Of a DNA stretch of 64,000 nucleotides, positions 19,868-29,090 are shown one piece after another. Below the pieces are notes generated by a model that was given only the letters and a program-made list of their open reading frames with translations, was not told the origin of the DNA and did not search any database. The first letter of the stretch is position 1. Every line of letters begins with the position of its first letter. A program made the position numbers and the translations under genes. This stretch comes from CAVXYG01 sp963706835 (GTDB lineage Bacteria > Actinomycetota > Actinomycetes > S36-B12 > GCA-2699445): contig CAVPOB010000002.1 in NCBI GenBank assembly GCA_963706835.1, positions 1 through 64,000 of the forward strand. The letters are read 5' to 3'.

Positions 19868-20095
19868 GTACTTCGCCTCCGGGCCGCCAAAGCAGAGCGG
19901 TTCGCACTGATGGCGGCGGAGTGCGCGAACTTCGAGATCACCCGGATGGCCCGCCTGCTGGAGGTGTCCCGCGCCGGCTACTACCGGTGGCTGGCCACCC
20001 GGGAGGGCGCTGCAGAGAACGGCACCGCACGGCAGCGCCGCGACGACCTCGACGCGATGATCCTGGCGCACCACAAGGAATCCAAGGGCACCTGG
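19868..20095 (+). pseudogene. IS3-family transposase OrfB, N-terminal fragment
   Basis: YFASGPPKQS, then after a small deletion MAAECANFEITRMARLLEVSRAGYYRWLA and RRDDLDAMILAHHKESKGT, matches the start of IS3 OrfB (usually ...KESKGTYGSPRI). It breaks at 20095 with no DDE core. Continuation of the element started at 17792. Confidence 0.65.
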
Positions 20096-20318
20096 GTGAC
20101 CTCTACCGTCGGAGTGGCCCCAGGGTGGGGCTGCAGTCCTTCGACCGGGGCATGGCGTGAGGTGCCCTGCCGTTCTTGGTTCTCTGGGTGTTGCCACCCC
20201 GGTCGAATGACGCCGGATGACCGCGGATAGAGGCATGTCGGGACGTCTCCGAGGAGGGTTCTCGGCTCGTAATGTGGGTGCTGGCGCCGGTGTCCGGGCT
20301 GCCGGATGGTGACGGAGC
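20096..20318 (+). ncRNA. Possible IS110 left-end non-coding region (candidate bridge-RNA locus)
   Basis: Between the broken IS3 OrfB and the IS110 start lie about 220 bases without plausible coding. IS110-group elements carry a structured bridge RNA in this position. There is local self-complementarity (GGGGTG.../CACCCC-type segments), but I did not derive a fold. Assignment is by position only. Confidence 0.25.
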
Positions 20319-20324
20319 GTGGTC

Positions 20325-20550
20325 ATGGGGACGGTGGAGGGGGTACCGGTCGAGGTCATCCTCGGTGTGGATGTGGGCAAGCGGGAGCACTACGGCTGCG
20401 GGCTGGACCGGTCGGGAGAGGTGGTCTGGGAGGGCCGGCTGGCCAACGACGAGGCCGCGCTGGCGGGTGTGCTGGACCGGCTCCGCGAGCGCGGGCGGGT
20501 GCTGGTGGTGGTCGACCAGTTGGCCGCGATCGGGGCGCTGATGGTGCAGG
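20325..20550 (+). pseudogene. IS110-family transposase, N-terminal fragment
   Basis: VEVILGVDVGKREHYGCGLD and RVLVVVDQLAAIGALMVQV are the first half of the RuvC-like DEDD domain of IS110 transposases. GTG 20319 or ATG 20325 may start it. It is cut exactly at the left end of the next IS3 element, and the Tnp20 domain is missing. The ~220 non-coding bases upstream may be the IS110 left end. Confidence 0.65.
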
Positions 20551-20559
20551 TGTCCCGCG

Positions 20560-21532
20560 TCAAGGAGTTGGCAGGAATTCCTTGGTTTCAAAGGTGGGGA
20601 TGGTGGGGTCGGCCAGGCCCAGGTGCACCTCCTTGGGCCTGTTCCATGCGATGGCCTCGTGGGGGCGGATCTCGTTGTACTCGACCCGGTACTCCTCGGC
20701 TCTCTCAGCGAGCATGACGGCGTCGTCGATCTCGTCGATGTAGAGCCGCTCGTACTTCAAGGTCCCGAACCCGCGTTCGCGGGATCCTCCCCCGCAAGCG
20801 GGGGGACCCCCACTGTCCAGGCGTCCGGACCCGGGTTCGGACGTGGTGCAGTTCGGGGTGCAGTTCGATGAATGCCTCGAATCTGAACGATCGGAACGGG
20901 CCACCGTTGTCGGTGACGATGGTGACCACCGGCAGCAGCTCGCCGGTCTCCATGTCGACCGGGCAGGCCTCGACGAGGGGGTCACCGAACGAGGCCTCGT
21001 AGTCGGCCAGCGCAAGTTCGATGGCGTCGATCGCGTCGTGCTGGTTGGCGGTCGGGGACACGTGGAACGGGTGCTCGTACTTCGACCAGTAGTCCCGGCA
21101 GCCCGCGATGCGCCAAGTGCCGCCGGCGGTGGTCTCGAACTCGCTGAAGTCCAGCTGCCACACCTGGTTGGGTCCGGTCGGTTCCTTGGCGAACGCGGCC
21201 TTCCTGCGCTCGGCGAGCCTGCGCCGCTCCCGCTGGTAGGCCGCGGGCAGGATCAGCCCGTCGTCGCGCAGCAGCCGCAGCACGGTGGCCGCGGACACCA
21301 CGTGGCCGTCGTGGCGCACCATCGCCCAGACCTTGCGGTGCCCCCAAGCCGGATGCGCCAACGCGTGCTTCACCGCCAGGTCCGTTGCGGCGGTCCGGGC
21401 CGGCCGCGGCCACGGGCCCTTCGGCCGGGCATCACGGCGCGCCTTGGCCTGCCAGCGCCGCCACGTGCGTTCGGGCATGTCGATCAAGTGGCAGAACCTC
21501 GTGGTCGACATGCCCGCCTGCGTGCGGATCAC
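20560..21532 (-). pseudogene. IS3 transposase OrfB, frameshifted
   Basis: The first frame gives a helical N-domain (MSTTRFCHLIDMPERTWRRWQ), GHRKVWAM and the DDE core: VWQLDFSEFE (first Asp) and VVTIVTDNGGPF (second Asp). Near 20800 coding shifts to another frame reading RERGFGTLKYERLYIDEI (Glu region), EEYRVEYNEIRPHEAIAWNRP and FLPTP before the stop. A GC-rich inverted repeat around the shift (TCCCCCGCAAGCGGGGGGA) may mark an insertion or an assembly fault. Confidence 0.7.
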
Positions 21533-21846
21533 CTCGAGGTCCTCGAAGGGCCCAGCCGGCCCTCCGCGGACTTCTTCCAGACACGGATCTCGACCGCGGC
21601 CTCACCCAGCGCCTGGGTCAGGTCGGCCACCTCGGCCTCGAGCTGCTCCTCCCTGGTCGAGGGGCCGGACCTGCCGGCCGCCAGCGCGGTCCTGCCGGCC
21701 TCCAGGAACTCGGCCTTCCACCGCCCGATCGACTGCTCGCTGATCCTCTCCCGCCGCGCCGCCTCGGCGATCGACATCTCCCCGGCGATCACGCTCAACA
21801 CGATCCGGGTCTTCTTCTCAGCAGGAATAGATGGGGGTCTTCCCAT
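21529..21846 (-). CDS. IS3 transposase OrfA
   Basis: 105 residues: MGRPPSIPAEKKTRIVLSVI, then MSIAEAARRERISEQSIGRW as helix-turn-helix, then EEQLEAEVADLTQALGEAAVEIRVWKKS as the coiled-coil end. The stop overlaps the OrfB start (ATGA). Intact. Confidence 0.8.
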   Translation of the reverse strand: MGRPPSIPAEKKTRIVLSVIAGEMSIAEAARRERISEQSIGRWKAEFLEAGRTALAAGRSGPSTREEQLEAEVADLTQALGEAAVEIRVWKKSAEGRLGPSRTSR

Positions 21847-22134
21847 GACGTGGACTCTCCTTCAGGACTGACTCAACGGTCCTGCCACAAAGTCTGACGC
21901 GCGACAATCGCGCTCAACCGAGCAGCGTGACCAACAGCATGAAGAGGCACGCCCCGCCGAAAGTCGAAGAGCCGGGTATCGTGGCCGGAGTGCGCTGTGC
22001 GACGCGACCGGGACTCGTTGCGACGAACGTCGGACGATTCGGAGTGACACTGACTACTCTTGGTTTCGAATCGAGCCTCCTGCGAGTGACGAGGGCCGAC
22101 CGGAGGTCCGAGTCACAAAACTGGGCTCATACGA

Positions 22135-23322
22135 ATGCTAGGTGGGGATTGTTTGAAGCTCCTCGTGTTTGCGCCATCATTTGAGCCGGCGGTCAAGGCT
22201 GGCGGTCCCGCACGGTCCCTTACGAACTTGGTGGGAGAAGTCAGTAGGGATATCAGCGTTGACGTCGTGGCTCCTGACCGAGACTTGGGTGACAGTGAGG
22301 CATTTATTGGGCTTTCAGGGCGACGAGTAAGCCGTGGATCAACAACTGTTTACTACCTGAACACACGTTCTACCAAGCAGTGGTTCTCGCTCATCCGCCG
22401 ACTGTCGCGCACGCAGTATGACCTGATCATGGTTAACGGCTGGTGGAACGTCAAGCTCGCCTTGCTGCCAACCGCACTCAAGTTGAGTGGTGTGCTGCGC
22501 GGTCCGATACTGCAAATGCCACGCGGTGAACTGGACCCAGGAGCACTTGCACTCAAAGCCTCCAAGAAGACCTTCGCCAAGCCTTTTTTTGTGGCGATAT
22601 ATCGTCGAGGCGTCTATGTCGTCGGCGCCACAAGCGATCTTGAGGCCGCCCAAGTGCGGTCCGTGCTCCCCGGCAAGCTGATCTTGATGACGTCAAACAC
22701 CCCTGACGCAATCCCTTGGGGAGCCCCTCAGCGGCCCGGCCCCCCACTTCGCGTTGTCTTTCTGTCTCGCGTTAGCCCTAAGAAAGGTCTTCTCCCGCTA
22801 CTGCAGGGCCTGCGCGAAGTAGCTCACAGAATACATTTGACCATCGTGGGGCCTAGCGAGGACCCCGCCTATTGGAGCGAATGTTACAAGGCCATAAGCA
22901 AACTGCCTCCCCATGTGGAGGTACACCGGGTACCGCTCGCGAGTCGCGAGGATGTGCCGGAGATACTCTGGAACGCCGACTGCCTGATTCTCCTTACTGC
23001 CGGGGAGAACTACGGTCATGTCATTGCGGAAGCACTGCAAGCTGGTTGCCCAGTTCTCGCCACCCCGAACACGCCATGGACGGACATCCTGCGTGAAGGA
23101 GGAGGTGAAATAATCACAGACCGGGACGACCCGGGTGAAGTTGCTACGGCTCTCGACCGGTGGGCGATGAAGAGCCCTGATGAACTGTTGAGAACTCGAT
23201 ATGCCGCTCGGCGCGCATTCGATGACTTCTCTTCAAAACTTCCACCCAATGTCATCGAGATGGCGTTGGGGGTACTTGGTGATGTGACCTGTGGCCGCTT
23301 GGGTGGAGTGAGTCCACGGTAG
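22135..23322 (+). CDS. GT4-family glycosyltransferase of visibly lower GC
   Basis: KLLVFAPSFEPAVKAGGPARSL opens a GT-B fold; LRVVFLSRVSPKKGLLPLLQ, ADCLILLTAGENYGHVIAEALQAGCPVLAT give the GT4 C-domain and its E-x7-E-like motif. TTG 22153, four bases after GGTGGGGA, may be the real start rather than ATG 22135. Codon use is clearly AT-richer than in neighbouring genes, suggesting separate acquisition. First gene after the transposon block and 163 bases before capE. Confidence 0.85.
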   Translation: MLGGDCLKLLVFAPSFEPAVKAGGPARSLTNLVGEVSRDISVDVVAPDRDLGDSEAFIGLSGRRVSRGSTTVYYLNTRSTKQWFSLIRRLSRTQYDLIMVNGWWNVKLALLPTALKLSGVLRGPILQMPRGELDPGALALKASKKTFAKPFFVAIYRRGVYVVGATSDLEAAQVRSVLPGKLILMTSNTPDAIPWGAPQRPGPPLRVVFLSRVSPKKGLLPLLQGLREVAHRIHLTIVGPSEDPAYWSECYKAISKLPPHVEVHRVPLASREDVPEILWNADCLILLTAGENYGHVIAEALQAGCPVLATPNTPWTDILREGGGEIITDRDDPGEVATALDRWAMKSPDELLRTRYAARRAFDDFSSKLPPNVIEMALGVLGDVTCGRLGGVSPR

Positions 23323-23485
23323 TCTCGACCCGGTCATTCTCGGACATCTGAACCCTATAGAGAGGACGGCAACGATGATGGGGCAGAAGAGGCATGCCAC
23401 TGGGCGCCACCCAAACTCTGGCTCTTGAGTCTGCTCAGGTTTCTTACCATCCAGTAGCAACACTGATACAGGGCGAGGTCTGGGG

Positions 23486-24512
23486 ATGAGCGCAACTCAA
23501 CCGCCACACGTCATCCTGATCACGGGTGGCACCGGATCGTTCGGCTCCACCGTCACCCGCCAACTCCTCGCCGGCGATGTCGGCGAGGTCCGTATCCTCT
23601 CCCGCGACGAGGCGAAGCAGGACGACCTGCGCCGCTGGCTCAACGACTCCCGCGCCCGCTTCTACGTCGGCGACGTCCGCGACTACCGCAGCGTCGAGGA
23701 GGCCATGCGCGGCGTCGACTACGTCTTCCACGCTGCGGCGCTGAAGCAGGTCCCGTCGTGCGAGTTCTTCCCGCAGCAGGCCGTCGCGACGAATGTGCAG
23801 GGCAGCGACAACGTGATCCGGGCTGCCGAGGAGAACGGCGTGAAGTCGGTGGTGTGCCTGTCCACCGACAAGGCCGTCTACCCGATCAACGCGATGGGCA
23901 TGAGCAAGGCCCTGATGGAGAAGGTCGCCGCCGCCCACGCCCGGAACAACCCGAACAGCGACACCGTCGTCTCGATCGTCCGGTACGGCAACGTCATGTA
24001 CTCGCGCGGCTCGGTGATCCCGCTGTTCGTCGAGCAGCTCCGCGAGGGCAAGCCGCTGACCGTGACCGACCCGGGCATGACCCGGTTCCTGATGTCGCTG
24101 GCCGAATCGGTCGACCTCGTCCAGTACGCCTTCACCAACGCCCAGCCCGGCGACCTCTTCGTCCGCAAGGCACCGGCAGCCACGATCGAGGACCTGGCGA
24201 AGGCCGTCGCCATGCTCATGGGCAAGGAACCGGACATCCGCGTCATCGGCACGCGACACGCCGAGAAGCGGCACGAGGTGCTGCTGAGCCGGGAGGAGCG
24301 CGCCCGCGCCGTCGATGAGGGCGACTACTTCCGCGTCCCGCTGGACGCACGCTCGCTGAACTACGCGGTCTACACCTCCGAGGGCGACGACGACGTCGCA
24401 CTGGACGACTACACCAGCGGCAACACCGACCGGCTCGACGTCGAGCAGACCGCGGAACTGGTCGGCGCGCTGCCGGAGATGCAGAAGGTGCTGGCAGGGG
24501 CCGGCGGCGTGA
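23486..24512 (+). CDS. capE: UDP-GlcNAc 4,6-dehydratase/5-epimerase, first enzyme of UDP-L-FucNAc synthesis
   Basis: The SDR fold begins with GGTGSFGSTV (NAD-binding), then FHAAALKQVPSCEFFP and VVCLSTDKAVYPINAMGMSKALMEK, where the tyrosine of the usual YxxxK is replaced by Met as in this inverting subgroup (M-x-x-x-K). SIVRYGNVMYSRGSVIPLF is conserved in CapE/WbjB/FnlA. Here the frame runs on without a stop into capF; a GTGA at 24509-24512 in the neighbouring frame is probably the real stop/start overlap, implying one indel near the end. Product goes to capF. Confidence 0.85.
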
Positions 24513-25628
24513 CGCGGCCGCGGATCGCGGTCACCGGGCCGGACGGCTTCGTCGCCTGGCACACCCGATGCCTGGCCCGGTCCCGCTGGGGCGGCGACCT
24601 GGTCCGCATCGGCCGCGACGAGTACCGCGACGACGCGCTGCTCGACGCGGCGCTGAAGGAGGTCGATGCGGTCATCCACCTCGCCGGCGTCAACCGCGCG
24701 TCCGACGAGTCCGAGATCGTCAGCGCGCAATCCGTGGCTGGCGCTCGCGGCTGGTGGAGTCCCTGGACCGGCTCGGCACCGCCCCCACCGTCGTCTTCGG
24801 CAACAGCATCCACTCCCTGGGCGACTCGCCGTTCGGCGCGGCCAAGCGGGAGTCGGCGGCGATCCTGGACGCCTGGGCGTCGCGCGGCCGGCGCCCCGTT
24901 CGTGGACGTGGTGCTGCCGAACATCTTCGGCGAGCACGGCCGGCCGCACTACAACTCCGTGGTCGCCACGTTCAGCCACCTGATCGCCCGCGGCGAGCAG
25001 CCCACCCTGGTGGACGACAAGGAGCTGCCGCTGCTGCACGTCCAGCGCGCCGCCGGACTGCTGCTCGACCAGGCGCTCGACCCCGACTCCGGGCCAGATC
25101 CAGGTCCCCGGGGAGCCGCGGTTGGTGAGCGAGCATCCTGGCCCAGCTGCAGGAGATGGCCGCGGCGTACCGCACCGCGGACCTGCCCGACCTGTCCGAC
25201 CCGTTCACCCGGGACCTGTTCAACACCTACCGCGCCGCCACGTTCCCCGACCAGTGGCCGGTGCTACCCGGAGTTCCGCAGCGACCAGCGCGGGAGCCTC
25301 GCGGAGGCGGTGCGCGCCCGGGGCGGCCAGGCGCAGGTGTTCTTCTCCACCACCGAACCCGGGCTTCACCCGCGGCCAGCACTACCACCTGCACAAGGTC
25401 GAGCGGTTCCTCGTGCTGCAGGGCGAGGCCGTGATCCGGCTGCGCAAGCTGTTCACCGATCAGGTCGTGGAGTTCCCGGTGAGCGGCTCGCGGCCGGCGA
25501 TCATCGACATGCCGACGATGTGGGTGCACTCGATCACCAACACCGGCCACGACGAGCTGATCACGCTGTTCTACGCCGATGAGGTGTTCGACCCGGAGCG
25601 TCCGGACACCTACCCCGAGGAGGTCTGA
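24509..25628 (+). CDS. capF: CapF-like NADPH reductase/epimerase with C-terminal cupin, several frameshifts
   Basis: GTG 24509 starts TRPRIAVTGPDGFVAWHTRC, an SDR with AVIHLAGVNRASDESEI, then PTVVFGNSIHSLGDSPFGAAK, VVLPNIFGEHGRPHYNSVVATF and DLFNTYRAATFPDQW; the cupin reads RGQHYHLHKVERFLVLQGEA and MPTMWVHSITNTG. These blocks lie in order but in different frames, with shifts near 24735, 24890, 25095, 25130, 25265 and 25365. Total length fits the ~370-residue family, so small indels rather than large loss. Known role: second step to UDP-N-acetyl-L-fucosamine. Confidence 0.75.
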
Positions 25629-25632
25629 GGCG

Positions 25633-26746
25633 GTGAAGGTCATGACCGTCGTCGGGACCCGTCCCGAGATCATCCGGCTCGCCCGCGTCATGGCCGCCCT
25701 GGACGCCGCCCCCGGCGTCGAGCACGTCCTGGTGCACACCGGGCAGAACTGGGACCACCGGCTCAACGGCATCTTCTTCGAGGAGATGGGCCTGCGGATG
25801 CCCGACCACGTCCTCGACGTGGACGTCTCCTCCCTCGGGGCGACGCTGGGCGACATCCTGCGCCGCACCGAGGACGTGCTGCGGACGGAGCGGCCGGACG
25901 CGTTCCTGGTGCTCGGCGACACCAACAGCGCGCTGTCGCTGATCATGGCCAAGCGGCTGCAGATCCCCACGTACCACATGGAGGCCGGCAACCGCTGCTT
26001 CGATGCCAACGTCCCCGAGGAGACCAACCGGCGCCTGGTCGACCACACCGCCGACTTCAACCTCGCCTACACCGAGCACGCCCGCCGCAACCTGCTCGCC
26101 GAGGGGCTGCACCCGCGGCGGGTCCTGGTGACCGGGTCGCCGATGCGGGAGGTGCTGGACCACTACCGGCCCGCGATCGACGCCTCGCCGGCGCTGGAGG
26201 AGACTGGGCGTGGCCGAGGGGGAGTACTTCCTGGTCTCGGCGCACCGGGAGGAGAACGTGGACTCCCCCGAGCGGCTGGCCCTGCTGGTGGCCTCGCTGA
26301 ACGCGGTCGCCGCGGAGTGGGGGCTGCCGCTGCTGGTCAGCACCCACCCCCGCACCCGCAAGCGGCTGGAGGCCGGCGAGTACGCCGCCGACCCGCTGGT
26401 CCGGTTCCACCCGCCGTTCGGGTTCCTCGGCTACAACCGGCTGCAGCTCGGCGCCGCGTGCGTGCTGTCCGACTCCGGGACCATCGCCGAGGAGTCCACG
26501 ATGCTCGGCTTCCCCGCCATCACCCTGCGGTCCTCCATCGAGCGGCCCGAGGCGCTGGACACCGGGGCGATCACGATGACCGACCTGGACCCGGCGACGG
26601 TGGTGGCCGGGGTGCGGTTCGCGATGGCGCGCGGGCGGGCGCCTGAGGTGCCGGTCGACTACCGGGTCACGAACACCAGCGAGCGGGTGGTGAACTTCAT
26701 CCTGTCCACCGCCGGGTCGCACCGGCAGTGGAGCGGGCTGCGGTGA
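25633..26746 (+). CDS. capG: UDP-N-acetyl-L-fucosamine synthase (UDP-GlcNAc 2-epimerase family), one frameshift
   Basis: GTG 25633 (GAGG upstream) starts KVMTVVGTRPEIIRLARVM; LVLGDTNSALS and HMEAGNRCFDANVPEETNRR are the epimerase core, and the second half has VSAHREENVDS and CVLSDSGTIAEESTMLGFPAITLR. Coding shifts frame at about 26205. The part downstream of that point is duplicated at 30177-30713. The enzyme catalyses the last step to UDP-L-FucNAc; length (~371) is normal for CapG/WbjD. Confidence 0.83.
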
Positions 26747-27259
26747 GGGCCGCGCCGTCGCCGGACGAGTCCATGCGGCAGAGATCGTGAGCGGGGAGTG
26801 CGGCAACGGTCTCTCAGGGCTTGACTACGCAGAGGAGACCGCCGGGGTGGACTTCACAGGAGATCGAGCGGGGCGTGCGGTATCCGTCGAGGTCACACGG
26901 TTCCGTTGCTGCACGGCCCGACGAAGCGTCGCAGCGTTCTGCATCCATGCATCCAAGGCACGGCAAGGACGCTGCGAACGTGCTCGCGGCCATCGTGGGG
27001 ACCCGTTGCCCAGAGGATACCGGGAGCGAGTCGTAGCGCCACGTCGTAGATCCGGCGCGGTGTGCGCGTCCTGAGCGCCGGCATCAGCTGACAACACCGG
27101 ACTGCGGTAGTCGGGGCTCTCGCCCGGCCGCTGCACCCACCAACACCCGCTGCTCCACACGTCCCGGAAATTCCGTCAATCCTCCGTCCACCCCACTCCG
27201 CACCTGCCACGCTCGGACTGCGCGGTTGTGCGTTGGGACCGGGGGGTCGGCGGTGCAGC
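26747..27259. other. Intergenic, no gene seen
   Basis: 513 bases between capG and the J-domain gene. Open frames here have no family resemblance, and no repeat or promoter consensus stands out. It marks the boundary between the polysaccharide locus and the accessory region. Confidence 0.5.
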
Positions 27260-28747
27260 ATGTCTGACTTTGCAGAGGACCCCTATGAGGTGCTGGGCGT
27301 CAGTCCGGACGCTTCTGCGGACGAGATCAGGCGGGCCTATCGCACCAGGATCCGCAACACGCATCCGGATACCAATCACGACCCGGGTGCCCAGGAGGCC
27401 ACCAAGAGGTTGACCCGGGCCCATGAGCTCCTCCGCGATCCGCAGCGGCGCAGCGCATACGACGCTGACCGCAGGCGTGAGCAGGCCGCTGCACGGGCTC
27501 GGCGGGAGGATGCCGAGCGGACGGCGAGGCCGGCGGCCGACCCGGAGTGGGTGGACATCCTCCGGCAGATGGCCGAGATGCAGGAGCGCGCCGAGGCGGA
27601 GCGGCAGCGGCGGGCGCGCCAGGCAGAGGCGACGGCACGGGCCGAAGCCGAGCGACGGGCCTGGGCGGCGCAGGCCGGCGCCGCGCAGCAGCACCAGGCG
27701 CCCCCTCCCGCACCCGCTGCCGAACCCGCATCCGACCGAAGACGCTCCTGGATCGCGGCAGCGGCGGTCCTTGCCCTCGTCGCAGCGCTGGGCACCATCT
27801 TCCTCGTCTGGGGCCCGAGCCAGCCGATGGCGGAGGAACCGGCCCCCACGGCGTCGCCGAGCGGCTCCCCCACCCAGACGACCGCACCGCCGGAACCCCA
27901 GGTCACGGTGACGGAGTCGACCGATCCGCTCGTGGTCCAGGCGGTCGCGGATCAGGACGCCGTGCTCGACCTTCCCACGGGCACCTGGGTTCCCCAGGTC
28001 AGCAGCAAATGCGAAGGGCTCGGGCAAGCCGACTTGCTGGATGCCCGGTCCGGTCGCATGGGATACCCGGACGGCGTGGCGGAGCCGTATCCGGCGGGTC
28101 TGACCGAGGAGCAGATCGACGCGTTCCACGAGGAACTCGCCGCCCGCTTCGGCGATGTGATGCTGGTCTCCGAGGGCGCCTCCGAGGGTCTGTGCTCCGG
28201 TCGGACGATCTGGACCTCGCTGGTCGCCGACCCTGCCACATCAGCGGCCGGCGCGGATGCGTGGTGCGACGCTGCGGGCCTGCCGGATGCGGAGTGCGCT
28301 GCACGAGCCGTGAACGAGGCCCTGCTGGGCAATGCCCGGTTCCAGGAGATGGTGGTGTCGACGGAATTCAGCGACACCACCGTCCTGGTTCCCGGCGACG
28401 CTTCGATCACCCTCGACGGGCGCAGCGCGAAGTTCGGGCGGGGCGATGCCGGGTTCTCGGTCACGGTGTTCGAACAGGCCCTCGGCGAGGAGCTGCCCGG
28501 CTTCCAGGACTGGAAGGCCTTGATGACCGCGGAGCTCGGTGCGCCGACGTTCGAGCGGGAGTACGACAACGGCAGCTTCCGGCTCAGCGCAACGTTTGTC
28601 CGCGACGACGTCTCGTTCATCTACTACCTGGGCGGTTTCGAAGGCGACGCCGGGGCCATCGTGCTGCTGTGGTCCTACCCGGCATCGGAGCAGGAGACCT
28701 GGGGCCCCGCCATCGACCGCAACGTGTCCGCGCTGGAGGCAGGGTAG
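27260..28747 (+). CDS. Membrane-anchored J-domain protein with extracytoplasmic domain
   Basis: ATG 27260 was chosen over a GTG nine codons upstream because the J-domain starts here. Residues 5-70 are a J-domain with the HPD motif (NTHPDTNHD), about 75-150 an Arg/Glu/Ala coiled coil, about 165-188 a TM helix (SWIAAAAVLALVAALGTIFLVW), then a Pro/Thr linker and a ~290-residue exterior domain with four cysteines that I do not recognise. Known role: J-domains stimulate DnaK ATPase. Joining one to an outside domain suggests linking an external or membrane state to cytosolic DnaK. Monocistronic. Confidence 0.85.
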   Translation: MSDFAEDPYEVLGVSPDASADEIRRAYRTRIRNTHPDTNHDPGAQEATKRLTRAHELLRDPQRRSAYDADRRREQAAARARREDAERTARPAADPEWVDILRQMAEMQERAEAERQRRARQAEATARAEAERRAWAAQAGAAQQHQAPPPAPAAEPASDRRRSWIAAAAVLALVAALGTIFLVWGPSQPMAEEPAPTASPSGSPTQTTAPPEPQVTVTESTDPLVVQAVADQDAVLDLPTGTWVPQVSSKCEGLGQADLLDARSGRMGYPDGVAEPYPAGLTEEQIDAFHEELAARFGDVMLVSEGASEGLCSGRTIWTSLVADPATSAAGADAWCDAAGLPDAECAARAVNEALLGNARFQEMVVSTEFSDTTVLVPGDASITLDGRSAKFGRGDAGFSVTVFEQALGEELPGFQDWKALMTAELGAPTFEREYDNGSFRLSATFVRDDVSFIYYLGGFEGDAGAIVLLWSYPASEQETWGPAIDRNVSALEAG

Positions 28748-29090
28748 AGCGGCGGATTGTGGCGGCTGGGGATGCGTGGCAGATCGGCAGCGCGGGTGAG
28801 CGCCGGATGGGGCGGGCTCGCCAACAGCACGAGGGCAGAGATCGGAGTCCAGAGGCGTTGCCGCACAAGGGATATCGGGCCGGACTACACGACTACTGAT
28901 CTATGAACTGTCGAACTCGGGGGAGGGGCCTCATGCTTGTGCAGTACCGCTCCCGCTGCCGGACCTCGGCGCAGTGCAGGCGGCCCGGCAACTGCCGTGA
29001 CTCCCGCAAACCGCGCCGCCCAAGACCGTCAATGCCGGGACCTCTTCCAAGATCACACCGCCATGCCGGCCCCATCGGACGCTCCCCCCG
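28748..29090. other. Convergent intergenic region, nothing recognised
   Basis: 343 bases between the stops of the J-domain gene and the lipase gene. I see no gene or clear terminator. Confidence 0.45.

Larger units (their letters stand above)
17736..20095 (+). mobile_element. IS3-family element, interrupted by a recombinase element and truncated on the right
   Basis: OrfA (from 17792) and the start of OrfB (to about 20095) belong to one IS3-type element. It is split at GKAAAY/FA: OrfA coding stops at 18070 and resumes with YFASGPPKQS at 19868. The right part ends where IS110-type sequence starts. The left boundary near 17736 is inferred from the break in the IS1182 remnant; I could not define terminal repeats. 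Confidence 0.6.
20551..21906 (-). mobile_element. IS3-family insertion sequence (1356 bp) with ~27-bp imperfect inverted repeats
   Basis: The left end reads TGTCCCGCGTCA...TTGGCAGGA (20551-20575); the complement of the right end (21880-21906) reads TGTCGCGCGTCAGAC...GTGGCAGGA. The two ORFs between them run right to left with an ATGA overlap, the IS3 layout. I see no target duplication. A solo copy of its left end lies at 49.69 kb, so the element has moved or recombined in this genome. Confidence 0.8.
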
